Assembly: GCA_965652545.1 (NCBI GenBank)
Contig: CBFGWV010000011.1
Span: forward strand, 1-47,412
Direction of reading: 5' to 3'
Origin: CBFGWV01 sp965652545
GTDB taxonomy: Bacteria; Pseudomonadota; Gammaproteobacteria; Competibacterales; Competibacteraceae
DNA length: 47,412 bases
The position numbers were made by a program, and so were the translations under genes. Positions 18,919-28,007 of the stretch are shown in pieces (the stretch's first letter is position 1; the number at the start of each line of letters is the position of its first letter). The notes below the pieces were generated by a model, which searched no databases, had not been told where the DNA came from, and saw only the letters and a list, made by a program, of their open reading frames with translations.

Positions 18919-19896
18919 TCAGGGATAGGTGAATGGCGTGCGCAGGTCGCGGTTTGTGGCGAAACCGGGGTCGGACAGGTTGTGCAGAAAGGCGCCGATC
19001 GTCGCCAGCTCCTCCGGCGTCATGTGCGATGCGTGGCGCAGCAGCGCATCCTCCAGTGTGGTCGACGAACCGTCGTGGAAATAGGGGGCGGTCATAGCGA
19101 CGTTGCGCAGGCTGGGGGTGCGGAACCGGCCCGCGTCGGTTATCTGGCCACTGTAGTCGGCCAACCCCGCATCCTCGCCGATTCCGGCATTGTGGTATTC
19201 AAAATCGCTGAACCACGGTGGCGTATGGCAGCCGGCGCAGCCGGCTCGTTCGCTGAAGAACAAGGTCTGACCGCGTTGCCCGATCAGTGGCAGCGCCGCG
19301 CCACCGGCTTCGGCACGGTCGTAGGGGCTGTCTACGGCATTGAGCGTGCGTACGAACGCCCCGATGGCCTTGACGATGTTGTCGAAGTCGATTTCTCCTC
19401 CGCTTTCGGGAAACACCGTGTTGAACATTCGCACGTAGACGGCGTCCTGACTCAGCCTTCGCAGGACGGTGGCCTCCTGCCCGGCGATGGCCATTTCTAC
19501 CGGCATGGTGCTGAACATCGGGATTCGCGCCTGGTCCTCCAGGGTCATCATGTTGGGGTCAACCCAGGTAAGGCGGGGGAAGTACGCCACATTGGCCAGA
19601 CCCGGTGCGTTGCGCGGGTGGACTTGCCCGGTCATGCCGATCGGTTTGGGTCGGGGGTCGGCAAAGCCGTGATCGGGCTGATGGCAGGTTGCGCAGGCCA
19701 TGTAGCCGGGGCCGGAGAGCCGTATGTCATGGAACAGCCGCCTGCCCAGCTCGACCTTTGCGTCGGACATCGGATTGTCCGCCGGTATCGGCGGCGGGTC
19801 CACGCCCTCAGGGAGGTTCCAGTTGAACCCGTCCGCGGCGGCCGAACAGCTCAGGAATATCAGCACGAAAGCTGTCAGGGGGAGATGTCTGTCCAT
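18919..19896 (-). CDS. Di-heme cytochrome c peroxidase/MauG-family protein
   Basis: A 325-residue periplasmic protein with an N-terminal signal peptide (cut near SAAADG, residues 18-23). Two c-type heme motifs CATCH (68-72) and CAGCH (220-224) are spaced as in the bacterial cytochrome c peroxidase/MauG family. Conserved surroundings include LGRRLFHDIRLSG before heme 1, and RTPSLRNVAMTAPYFHDGSSTTLEDAL towards the C terminus. Family members reduce peroxide or make oxidative protein modifications; which applies here is unknown. It lies on the minus strand between fdhA and fdhD, an insertion into the formate dehydrogenase locus. Its start diverges from fdhD across a 167-base gap. Confidence 0.88.
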   Translation of the reverse strand: MDRHLPLTAFVLIFLSCSAAADGFNWNLPEGVDPPPIPADNPMSDAKVELGRRLFHDIRLSGPGYMACATCHQPDHGFADPRPKPIGMTGQVHPRNAPGLANVAYFPRLTWVDPNMMTLEDQARIPMFSTMPVEMAIAGQEATVLRRLSQDAVYVRMFNTVFPESGGEIDFDNIVKAIGAFVRTLNAVDSPYDRAEAGGAALPLIGQRGQTLFFSERAGCAGCHTPPWFSDFEYHNAGIGEDAGLADYSGQITDAGRFRTPSLRNVAMTAPYFHDGSSTTLEDALLRHASHMTPEELATIGAFLHNLSDPGFATNRDLRTPFTYP

Positions 19897-20063
19897 GCTG
19901 GGCCGTCCTCGGTGGCGTTTAAATGGCTTTTTGCTTTTTGTTCCTGGAGGCTTACGTCGCGGGAGGCGACCTGTCCAGAGGAGGGGCCTGGATCGGAATG
20001 GTTTGTGTCTGTTTCAGTCGGGGCTTATCGTTGAGCCGGCGCACTGCACTGCCGTGAGGTCTC

Positions 20064-20921
20064 ATGTCCGCAACCCCCACCGATAACAAGCCGCTGCTGT
20101 CACGAGCCGGCCTGGACCCGACGGTCGATGCCCTGGCGGTCGATGAATACGGGCAGACACGCGAGATGGCCATCGCCGGGGAGCGACCGCTGACCTTGTA
20201 TCTGGACCGTCGCGAGATCGTGACCCTGATGACCCTGGGTACGCATCCTGAGGCATTGGCCTTGGGCTATTTGCGCAACCAGGGCTTCGTGGACCAGTTG
20301 GCGCGCATCAAAGCCGTGCAGGTGGACTGGGATGTGGACGCGGTCGCGGTCACTACGGTGGACGGGCAGGGGGTGGATGCCGCTCGGCTGGAGAAACGGA
20401 CGGTCACCACCGGCTGTGGCCAGGGCACGGTGTTCGGCGACTTGATGGACCGATTGGAGAGTGTGCAAATTCCCTCCACCCGTCATCGACAGTCTGAGCT
20501 GTACGCGCTGATCCAGAACCTCAGCGACTACAACGCCGTGTATAAGGCCGCCGGGGCTGTGCACGGCTGCGCCTTGTGCCGCGGCGATGAGATCCTGACG
20601 TTCGTCGAGGATGTCGGGCGGCACAATGCGGTGGATGCGATCGCCGGCCAGATGTGGTTGGACGGCGATGTGAGCGGTGCCGATAAGGTGTTCTACACCA
20701 CCGGTCGCCTGACCTCCGAGATGGTCATCAAGGTGGCGCAAATGGGTGTCCCCTTGCTGATTTCCCGCTCGGGCATCACCGGCATGGGGCTGGAGGTGGC
20801 GCGGATGACCGGCGTCGTGCTCATCGGCCGGGTCAAGGGCCGGCATTTCCTGATATTCAATGGTGCCGAACGCATCGAGCTCGATGCGCCACCACCGAAA
20901 CGTCCGGGCGATGTGCATTGA
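20064..20921 (+). CDS. fdhD: Formate dehydrogenase sulfurtransferase FdhD
   Basis: A 285-residue homologue of FdhD, the protein that transfers sulfur from IscS to the molybdopterin of formate dehydrogenase and is needed for its activity. Family segments are ERPLTLYLDRREIVTLMTLG, the Cys region TTGCGQGTVFGD (Cys118), GAVHGCALCRG, FVEDVGRHNAVDAIAG and FYTTGRLTSEMVIKVAQMGVPLLISRS. The E. coli CxxC motif (CGVCG) is reduced to one Cys here (GCGQG). A second pair, in HGCALC, is conserved in position. The ATG follows GTGAGG. It is surely functionally tied to fdhB/fdhA 1.4 kb upstream, although a cytochrome gene on the other strand separates them, so it needs its own promoter. Confidence 0.93.
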   Translation: MSATPTDNKPLLSRAGLDPTVDALAVDEYGQTREMAIAGERPLTLYLDRREIVTLMTLGTHPEALALGYLRNQGFVDQLARIKAVQVDWDVDAVAVTTVDGQGVDAARLEKRTVTTGCGQGTVFGDLMDRLESVQIPSTRHRQSELYALIQNLSDYNAVYKAAGAVHGCALCRGDEILTFVEDVGRHNAVDAIAGQMWLDGDVSGADKVFYTTGRLTSEMVIKVAQMGVPLLISRSGITGMGLEVARMTGVVLIGRVKGRHFLIFNGAERIELDAPPPKRPGDVH

Positions 20922-20946
20922 GGGGGCACGAATCGCGCCGTATCGG

Positions 20947-20975
20947 TTGGCGCGACCGGTCCTGCGCGCTAGGCT
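20947..20975 (+). promoter_or_regulatory. Candidate promoter of the aminopeptidase gene
   Basis: TTGGCG (20947-20952), a 17-base spacer and TAGGCT (20970-20975). Spacing is ideal and -35 similarity fair, but the -10 is weak. It would give a leader of about 50 bases before ATG at 21033. Confidence 0.35.
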
Positions 20976-21032
20976 AGCGGGAGTCGCCCGCGACGCGCTC
21001 CTGGGCTCTCCGGATAACGATTGAGGTGAGTA

Positions 21033-22421
21033 ATGCTGGACACCCTGGCCGACCAGGCCATTGGGCACGCGGTGCCCCTGTTCCTTCTGCGTATGGACGA
21101 ACTGGATCAATGGCTGGCCAGCCAGGCGCCGATCGCGAGCCAGTGGGTGAAGTCGAACGATTTCCGCGCTGCCAGTGGCACATTGTGCAAGGTCCCCGCG
21201 GTGGACGGACGCCTCTCAGCGGTTCTGGTCGGGCTTGGCCAGGGGCCGGCGGACATGTGGAGCCTGGCCGGCGTGCCGACCCAACTGCCCGATGGCGAGT
21301 ATCAACTGTCCCTGCCCACTGACGGTGCCTTGGCCGAGCGGCTGGCGCTGGGCTGGGCACTGGCCGGTTACCGGTTTGGCCGCTACAAGGAGCAGGAGCC
21401 GCCGGGTGCGCGTCTCGTTCTGCCGCCGGGGACCTCACCGCGCTCGGCGCGCCTGCTGGCCGATGCCACCGCTTATGTGCGCGACCTGATCAACACCCCC
21501 GCAGAGGACATGGGCCCGGATGCGCTCGCCGACGAAGCGCGCGTGCTGGCACGCCGCTTCGGCGCGGACCTGCGTACGGTCGAGGGTGACGATCTCATCG
21601 TCGAGAATTTCCCCTTGATTCACGCCGTCGGCCGCGCCGCGACGCGGGCGCCGCGCCTGTTGGATCTCACCTGGGGCAACCCGATTCACCCGCGCGTGAC
21701 GTTGGTGGGCAAGGGCGTGTGCTTCGATACCGGCGGTCTGGATATCAAACCCTCGTCGGGCATGCGGCTGATGAAAAAGGACATGGGTGGGGCCGCGCAT
21801 GTGCTGGGGCTTGGCCGGTTGATCATGGGCGCGGCCCTGCCGGTGCGACTGCGTGTGCTGGTGCCGGCGGTGGAGAATGCCGTGGCCGGTAACGCGTTCC
21901 GGCCCGGTGATGTCTTTCGCGGGCGAAACGGCCTGACCGTAGAAATCGACAACACCGATGCCGAGGGGCGTCTGGTGCTCGCCGACGCCTTGGCCCTGGC
22001 GGCCGAGGAACAGCCGGAGGTTTTGCTGGACTTCGCCACATTGACGGGCGCGGCACGCGTCGCCCTGGGCACTGATCTACCGGCCCTGTTCAGCAATGAT
22101 GATGCCTTGGCGGACGGTTTGTTGAGGGCGGGAGTCGCCGAGAACGACGCCTTGTGGCGAATGCCGTTGCATTCGACATATCGCGAATTACTCGACAGCC
22201 GCATTGCCGATATCGCCAATGGCAGCTCGCAACCGTATGCCGGCGCCATTACCGCTGCGCTGTTTCTCAAGGCGTTCGTTCCTGACAAACAGGTCTGGGC
22301 ACATGTCGATCTGATGGCATGGAACAATCGCTCGCGGCCTGGCCGGCCCGAGGGTGGGGAGGCCATGGGGTTGCGCGCCGCTTTCGCGTATCTCAGCACC
22401 CGCTTTTCTCAACTTGGTTGA
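21033..22421 (+). CDS. Leucyl aminopeptidase family (M17) protein
   Basis: A 462-residue M17 metallo-aminopeptidase that removes N-terminal residues from peptides in the cytoplasm. The dizinc catalytic core is intact: VGKGVCFDTGGLDIKPSSGM (metal and catalytic Lys/Asp), MKKDMGGAAHVLGL, and the family signature NTDAEGRLVLADAL with its metal-binding Asp and Glu. The C-terminal HVDLMAWN is also typical. The N-terminal domain is shorter and divergent compared with E. coli PepA, so I do not assign pepA or pepB. The ATG at 21033 follows GAGGTGAG. It lies 111 bases after fdhD and 73 bases before the carboxypeptidase gene, whose candidate promoter overlaps its stop. Confidence 0.9.
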   Translation: MLDTLADQAIGHAVPLFLLRMDELDQWLASQAPIASQWVKSNDFRAASGTLCKVPAVDGRLSAVLVGLGQGPADMWSLAGVPTQLPDGEYQLSLPTDGALAERLALGWALAGYRFGRYKEQEPPGARLVLPPGTSPRSARLLADATAYVRDLINTPAEDMGPDALADEARVLARRFGADLRTVEGDDLIVENFPLIHAVGRAATRAPRLLDLTWGNPIHPRVTLVGKGVCFDTGGLDIKPSSGMRLMKKDMGGAAHVLGLGRLIMGAALPVRLRVLVPAVENAVAGNAFRPGDVFRGRNGLTVEIDNTDAEGRLVLADALALAAEEQPEVLLDFATLTGAARVALGTDLPALFSNDDALADGLLRAGVAENDALWRMPLHSTYRELLDSRIADIANGSSQPYAGAITAALFLKAFVPDKQVWAHVDLMAWNNRSRPGRPEGGEAMGLRAAFAYLSTRFSQLG

Positions 22422-22446
22422 CCTTGGGCCAATGGTCTACGCTAAT
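22418..22446 (+). promoter_or_regulatory. Candidate promoter of the D,D-carboxypeptidase gene
   Basis: TTGACC (22418-22423), overlapping the aminopeptidase stop codon, is followed after 17 bases by GCTAAT (22441-22446). An alternative -10 TAATAT at 22443 would give 19-base spacing. The -35 is good (five of six to TTGACA) and the -10 moderate. Confidence 0.4.
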
Positions 22447-22494
22447 ATCCAACCGTTATAACGACAGCGCCCAACGCTGGGGAAGTAAAGGGGA

Positions 22495-23670
22495 ATGGCA
22501 ATGGGACGTCGACACCGTTCGTGGCTCGTCGGATTCGCACTGATCGCATGCTTTGCCGCAACGCCGGCTCTGGCCGAGCGGTATGCTGCGCTGGTGGTGG
22601 ATCTGGATACCGATCAGGTCCTGTTCGAGCGCTACGCGGATGCCTCGCGCTATCCCGCCTCCCTGACCAAGCTGATGACCTTGTATTTGACCTTCCAGGC
22701 GCTGGAGCAGGGCACGTTGACGCTGGATCAGCATCTGCCGGTGTCTGCACTGGCGGCGGCCCAGCCGCCTTCGAAGATCGGCGTGAAAGTGGGTGGGGCA
22801 ATTCCCGTCCGAACGGCCATCAACGCGTTGGTGGTGAAATCCGCCAACGATGTGGCCGTGGTCGTTGCCGAGGCGCTGGGCGGGACGGAGAGCAGCTTTG
22901 CGCAGATGATGACGGATCAGGCGCGTAAGCTCGGCATGAGCCGCACAACGTTTCGCAATGCCTCCGGTTTGCCGGACAGCGGTCAGATCAGCTCCGCGCG
23001 TGACATGTACCGGTTGGCCCGGGCACTTATCACCGACTATCCGCAGTACTACCGCTTGTTCAGCCAGACCCGCTTTCAATACGCGGGCAAGACATACACT
23101 ACTCACAACCGTGTCATGCAGCGCTACGCCGGTGCCGATGGCATGAAAACCGGCTATATCCGTGCCTCGGGCTTCAACCTCATCACCTCGGCCGAGCGCA
23201 ACGGTGTACGCCTGATCGGCGTCGTGTTCGGCGGCCGCACGGGCGCTTCACGCGATGCCCACATGGAAGAACTGCTGGATGCCGGTTTCGCCCTCAGTGC
23301 CGGCCCCAGGGTGATACCGGCCTCGACTCGCCCCGCATCGTTGACCGCCACACCGATCATCAGCGCCAGCAGTGGCAGCGGCGTACCGGTGGGCGTGCCG
23401 GAGCAGGGCAGTAGTGACGGTGGCGCCTGGGGTGTTCAGGTCGGTGCGTTCGCCCAGGCCGAGGCTGCCGAACGGCAGGCGCGCCAAGCTTTATCCGCCT
23501 TGCCGAGCGGGTTCGGGCAGCCTACCGTCGATGTGGTGAAGACCCGCCGCGGCCAATCAGTGCTCTACCGCGCTTGCCTGCGCGGCTTCGATCAGGCTGC
23601 CGCCGCTGCCGCCTGTACGGCGCTCAAGGACAACCGTATCGATTGCCTGACCCTCGCCCCCGCTGGCTGA
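22495..23670 (+). CDS. D-alanyl-D-alanine carboxypeptidase (PBP5/6 type) with SPOR domain
   Basis: A 391-residue periplasmic penicillin-binding protein that trims the terminal D-Ala from peptidoglycan stem peptides. A signal peptide ends at about ATPALA (residue 27). The three active-site motifs are present: SLTK (SxxK, about residue 57), SAN (SxN, about 115) and KTG in DGMKTGYIRASGF. The C-terminal 80 residues (GVQVGAFAQAEAAERQARQAL... to the end) form a SPOR domain, which binds denuded glycan at the division septum. Here it replaces the beta-sandwich and amphipathic anchor of E. coli DacA, so septal targeting is likely. Start codons at 22495 and 22501 are both in frame; AGGGGA spacing slightly favours 22501. 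Confidence 0.9.
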   Translation: MAMGRRHRSWLVGFALIACFAATPALAERYAALVVDLDTDQVLFERYADASRYPASLTKLMTLYLTFQALEQGTLTLDQHLPVSALAAAQPPSKIGVKVGGAIPVRTAINALVVKSANDVAVVVAEALGGTESSFAQMMTDQARKLGMSRTTFRNASGLPDSGQISSARDMYRLARALITDYPQYYRLFSQTRFQYAGKTYTTHNRVMQRYAGADGMKTGYIRASGFNLITSAERNGVRLIGVVFGGRTGASRDAHMEELLDAGFALSAGPRVIPASTRPASLTATPIISASSGSGVPVGVPEQGSSDGGAWGVQVGAFAQAEAAERQARQALSALPSGFGQPTVDVVKTRRGQSVLYRACLRGFDQAAAAAACTALKDNRIDCLTLAPAG

Positions 23671-23759
23671 GTGTTGTCCACGCCCCTGGCGGAATTCCCA
23701 TACGGCCGCGTACGATATTGCGTCTACGGGGTATGTAACGGATTGAGGGGCCGGGGGCC

Positions 23760-24851
23760 ATGAGAGGAACGACGATTGTCGCCATCGTACTGCTGGCGGC
23801 ATTGGCGGGCGGCGGGTACGTTTATCTGCAGCAGCGGGGCGACGGCACCGCCGCGGACAATCAACCCGGCGGGGGGAACCAGCGCCCGCCCACACCGGTG
23901 GAAACCGCCGAGGTGGTATCCGATACCGTGGTACGCCAAGTGCAGACCATCGGCACCTTGCGCGCCAACGAAGGCGTGGTCATCCGTCCCGAACAGGGCG
24001 GGCGCATCGATGAGATCCTCTTCACCGAAGGCGAGAGCGTCGAATCGGGTGTGCCGCTGTTCCAGTTGGAATCGTCCATCTACCGTGCCGAGCTGGATCA
24101 GGCGCAGGCCCGTTTGCAGCAGGCGCAGACCAACCATAGACGCATTGCATCGCTGGACCGGCAGGGGCTGGGCACCGAACAGGAGCTGGATAACGCCAGG
24201 GCGGAGCTGAGGGTGGCCGAGGCGGCCGCTGAACTTGCCCAGACCCGCTTGGCAAAGATGACCATCACAGCGCCCTTTGAAGGTATTGTCGGGCTTCGCC
24301 ACGTCAGTGTCGGCGACTATGTCTCGCCCGGCCAGGACCTCGTCAATCTGCTGGACGTACAGCCGCTGAAGGTCGACTTCCGCATTCCAGAGGTCTACCT
24401 GGCCGATATGCGGCCAGGGCAAGCGATCAACCTCACCGTCGATGCCTTGCCGGGCGATCGAATCCAGGGTGAGGTCTATGCGATCGACCCGCAGGTGGAC
24501 ATCAACGGCCGCAGCCTTGTCCTGCGGGCACGCATCGACAATGCAGACCGTCGTCTCCAGCCGGGCCTGTTCGCACGCGTTGAGTTGGTGTTGGAGCGAC
24601 GAGCGGACGTGCTACTGGTGCCGGAATCTGCCCTGGTCCCCGAGGGCGAGGCGCAGTATGTCTTTCGTGTGGACGACGGTGTGGCCCGTCGGGTCGCTGT
24701 GCGTATCGGGGTGCGCCGCGGTACCGAGGTGGAGGTGATCGAGGGCCTTGCCGTCGGTGATGTCGTGGTCAGTGCCGGGCAGATGAAGCTGCGTGATGGT
24801 GCCGCCGTGACGCCGGTCGACAATGAGCGGCATGCCGACGGGGAGGGCTGA
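23760..24851 (+). CDS. RND efflux periplasmic adaptor subunit
   Basis: A 363-residue membrane-fusion protein linking an inner-membrane RND pump to an outer-membrane channel. An N-terminal membrane anchor (TIVAIVLLAALAGGGYVYL) precedes a Gly/Pro-rich linker. Next come a lipoyl half-motif (GGRIDEILFTEGESVESGVPLFQLE), a coiled-coil hairpin rich in Gln, Ala and Leu (about residues 105-160), the second lipoyl half (ITAPFEGIVGLRHVSVGDYVSPGQDL), a beta-barrel segment (VDFRIPEVYLADMRPGQAINL) and the membrane-proximal domain. It starts 89 bases after the carboxypeptidase and is followed 3 bases later by the pump gene. No outer-membrane factor gene is adjacent, so a shared TolC-like channel is likely. 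Confidence 0.93.
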   Translation: MRGTTIVAIVLLAALAGGGYVYLQQRGDGTAADNQPGGGNQRPPTPVETAEVVSDTVVRQVQTIGTLRANEGVVIRPEQGGRIDEILFTEGESVESGVPLFQLESSIYRAELDQAQARLQQAQTNHRRIASLDRQGLGTEQELDNARAELRVAEAAAELAQTRLAKMTITAPFEGIVGLRHVSVGDYVSPGQDLVNLLDVQPLKVDFRIPEVYLADMRPGQAINLTVDALPGDRIQGEVYAIDPQVDINGRSLVLRARIDNADRRLQPGLFARVELVLERRADVLLVPESALVPEGEAQYVFRVDDGVARRVAVRIGVRRGTEVEVIEGLAVGDVVVSAGQMKLRDGAAVTPVDNERHADGEG

Positions 24852-24854
24852 TCC

Positions 24855-27800
24855 ATGGTCCTGACCGATACCAGCATCCGCCGGCCGGTACTCGCCACAG
24901 TCATGAGCGTGTTGCTGGTGCTGGTGGGCTTCATTGCCTTCGATCGGCTGCCGGTGCGTGAATACCCCAACATCGACGTGCCCACGGTCACCGTGGAAAC
25001 CCGTTATCCCGGCGCCAGTGCCGCGATCATGGAGAGCCAGGTCACCACGGTGCTGGAGGAGTCCCTGGCGGGCATCGAAGGCATCGATTTCATCAGCTCG
25101 ATCTCCCGTGCTGAAACCAGTCAGATCACCATCAACTTCAAGCTCACCCGCGATGCCGACGCGGCGGCCAACGATGTCCGCGACCGGGTCGGGCGGGTGC
25201 GCGGCCAGTTGCCGGATGACGTGGACGAGCCGGTCGTGGCCAAAGTCGAGGCCGACGCCCAGCCGGTGATCTGGTTGGCGTTCTCCAGCGACCGGCACGC
25301 TGACCTCGAGGTGTCCGACATTGCCGACAGCCAGGTCAAGGATCGGCTGTCCACGTTGCCGGGCGTGGCCAACGTGCGCCTCGCCGGGGATCGTCGTTAC
25401 GCCATGCGGGTGTGGCTGGATAGCACTCGTCTTGCCGCCTACCGACTGACGCCTCAGGACGTCGAGGATGCGCTGCGCTCGCAGAATGTCGAGATTCCCT
25501 CGGGGCGTATCGAATCCACCGACCGCGAGTTCTCGGTGTTGTCGGAGACCGACCTGAGCACCCCGACGCAGTTTCGCGAGGTGATTCTGGCTGATGTCGG
25601 CGGTTATCTCGTCCGTTTGGGCGATGTGGCCGATATTCGTTTGGGGGCGGAAAGCGAGCGTTCGCTGGCGCGGTTTCGCGGCGAGAACGCGGTCGCCCTC
25701 GGTGTGGTGAAACAGTCGACGGCCAACCCTCTGGCGTTGTCGGCCGCGATCCGTGAGGACCTGCCCAAGATCACGGCGTCTTTGCCCGAGGGCATGAAGG
25801 TCGAGGTGGCGTATGACTCGTCCATTTTTATCGATCGTTCCATCGACGCGGTTTTCAGGACCATTCTCGAAGCGGTGATCCTGGTGGTGTTGGTGATCTT
25901 CCTCTTCTTGCGCTCGGTGCGGGCGACACTGATTCCACTGGTGACGATTCCCGTATCGCTGATCGGCGCCTGCATGTTCATGTTGCTGGCCGGGTTCTCG
26001 ATCAACACGCTGACCTTACTGGCTATGGTCTTGGCCATCGGCCTGGTGGTGGACGATGCCATTGTGGTCCTGGAGAACATTCATCGTCATGTGGAGGAGG
26101 GTCTGCACCCGATCAAGGCCGCGCTGGTCGGCGGGCGGGAGATCGGCTTCGCTGTGGTCGCGATGACGCTGACCCTGGCCACGGTCTTCGCCCCCATCGC
26201 GTTCGCCACCGGTCGCACCGGCCGATTGTTTACGGAGTTCGCACTGACCCTTGCGGGGGCAGTGCTGGTTTCGGGCTTCGTGGCACTGACCCTCTCGCCG
26301 ATGATGTGCTCGCGTATGCTGCGGCATCAACCCCGGCACAATGCGTTGTTCAATTTCGGCGAGCGTGTGTTGGAGGGGCTCAATACGGCGTACCGGGCGA
26401 CGTTGTCGGTCATCCTCGCCGCCCGCCCGGTGATGCTGGTGGTCGTCCTGGGCGTAGGGTTTGCCTGCTATGTGTTGTTCAGCGGCCTGAAATCCGAGCT
26501 CACACCGACGGAAGATCGCGGCACGGTCATCGCGATCGGCCTGGCACCGGAAGGGGCGACCATCGACTACACCGACCGCTATGCGCGTCGCATTGAAGCG
26601 ATCATGGCTGGCATACCGGAAACCCAGCGGTATTTCATGGTGGTCGGGTTTCCGGTGGTTTCCCAGGCGATCTCCTTCATGGGGCTTGAGGATTGGGAGG
26701 AACGGACACGTTCGCAGCAGGCCGTGGTGGGCGAGATGTTTCCCAAACTCTTCGCGATACCCGGGATCATGGCCTTCGCCACTAACCCGCCGTCGCTCGG
26801 CCAGAGTGTGATCTCCAAACCGGTGGAAATGGTGTTGCAGATCAGCGGCAGCTACGACGATCTGCAAACGCTGGTCGACCGCATCATGGCCAGGGTGGCC
26901 GAGAATCCCAATCTGGCCAACGTCGATACCGACCTGAAGCTAAACAAACCGGAGCTGAAAGTCTCGGTCAACCGTGATAAGGCCGCTGCCGTGGGCGCGT
27001 CGATCGATGTCATCGGGCGGACGCTCGAGACGATGCTCGGTGGGCGCCAGGTCACGCGCTTCAAACGCGGCAGCGAGCAGTACGATGTAATCGTGCAGGT
27101 GGCCGACGTGGACCGAAACAACCCGGACGACTTGCGTGATATCTATGTGCGCGGTGCCGATGGCGGGATGATCCAGCTCGCGAACCTCGTCAGCGTGCAG
27201 GAATCGGTGGCGCCCAAGGAGCTCAATCACTTCGATAAGCTGCGCGCGGCCACGATCACTGCGAACCTGGCCCCTGGCTACAGTTTGGGCGAGGCCCTGG
27301 CCTTTCTTGAGGCGGTCGTGGCCGAAGAGGCGCCGGCCACCGCGCGTATCGATTACAAAGGTCAGTCGCGCGAGTTCAAGGAGTCGGGCACGCAGCTGTA
27401 CATCACTTTCGTTCTGGCGCTCGGGTTCATCTATTTGGTCTTGTCGGCCCAGTTTGAGAGTTTTGTCGACCCGTTGATCATCCTATTGTCGGTTCCGCTG
27501 GCCATCGCCGGTGCGTTGTTGGCGCTGACGTTGACCGGCGGGACGCTCAACATCTACAGCCAGATCGGGATGGTGACCCTGGTGGGGCTGATCACCAAGC
27601 ACGGCATACTTATCGTGGAGTTCGCCAATCAGCTTCAGGCGGCGGGCAGGGACAAACTCGAGGCGGTGAAGGATGCCGCTGTGCTGCGGCTTCGCCCCAT
27701 CCTGATGACTACCGGGGCAATGGTCCTGGGCGCGTTGCCGCTAGCGCTGGCCGATGGTGCCGGTGCCGAGGGCCGGCAGCAGATCGGTTGGGTGATTGTC

Positions 27801-27956
27801 GGCGGCATGTCCCTTGGGACTTTGTTGACCTTGTTCGTGGTGCCGGTGATCTATTCATTGCTGGCCCGCGATCACGGTCATGATCCGGTTGCTGAGGTGG
27901 AGGGACGCACGCCGCCGGGGGGCGGACCGGCGACAGTTCCCGGCGGGCCAATTTGA
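24855..27956 (+). CDS. RND multidrug efflux permease (HAE-1/AcrB type)
   Basis: A 1033-residue proton-driven inner-membrane exporter of normal length for HAE-1 pumps. The N terminus TSIRRPVLATVMSVLLVLVG is typical of the first membrane segment. The proton-relay aspartates appear in LAIGLVVDDAIVVLENIHRH (TM4), and the matching Lys in GLITKHGILIVEFANQL (TM10). Two large periplasmic loops follow TM1 and TM7. It pairs with the adaptor gene 3 bases upstream, and the two surely form one export system. Substrates cannot be read from sequence; organic solvents, drugs or amphiphiles are usual. No TetR- or LysR-type regulator adjoins it; the nearest regulator is the small XRE protein beyond the repeat cluster. 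Confidence 0.95.
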   Translation: MVLTDTSIRRPVLATVMSVLLVLVGFIAFDRLPVREYPNIDVPTVTVETRYPGASAAIMESQVTTVLEESLAGIEGIDFISSISRAETSQITINFKLTRDADAAANDVRDRVGRVRGQLPDDVDEPVVAKVEADAQPVIWLAFSSDRHADLEVSDIADSQVKDRLSTLPGVANVRLAGDRRYAMRVWLDSTRLAAYRLTPQDVEDALRSQNVEIPSGRIESTDREFSVLSETDLSTPTQFREVILADVGGYLVRLGDVADIRLGAESERSLARFRGENAVALGVVKQSTANPLALSAAIREDLPKITASLPEGMKVEVAYDSSIFIDRSIDAVFRTILEAVILVVLVIFLFLRSVRATLIPLVTIPVSLIGACMFMLLAGFSINTLTLLAMVLAIGLVVDDAIVVLENIHRHVEEGLHPIKAALVGGREIGFAVVAMTLTLATVFAPIAFATGRTGRLFTEFALTLAGAVLVSGFVALTLSPMMCSRMLRHQPRHNALFNFGERVLEGLNTAYRATLSVILAARPVMLVVVLGVGFACYVLFSGLKSELTPTEDRGTVIAIGLAPEGATIDYTDRYARRIEAIMAGIPETQRYFMVVGFPVVSQAISFMGLEDWEERTRSQQAVVGEMFPKLFAIPGIMAFATNPPSLGQSVISKPVEMVLQISGSYDDLQTLVDRIMARVAENPNLANVDTDLKLNKPELKVSVNRDKAAAVGASIDVIGRTLETMLGGRQVTRFKRGSEQYDVIVQVADVDRNNPDDLRDIYVRGADGGMIQLANLVSVQESVAPKELNHFDKLRAATITANLAPGYSLGEALAFLEAVVAEEAPATARIDYKGQSREFKESGTQLYITFVLALGFIYLVLSAQFESFVDPLIILLSVPLAIAGALLALTLTGGTLNIYSQIGMVTLVGLITKHGILIVEFANQLQAAGRDKLEAVKDAAVLRLRPILMTTGAMVLGALPLALADGAGAEGRQQIGWVIVGGMSLGTLLTLFVVPVIYSLLARDHGHDPVAEVEGRTPPGGGPATVPGGPI

Positions 27957-28007
27957 ATGTGGGGTACGGATGAGCTCGAAGGGTCACGGCGAGTGGAGCC
28001 GGCCCCC

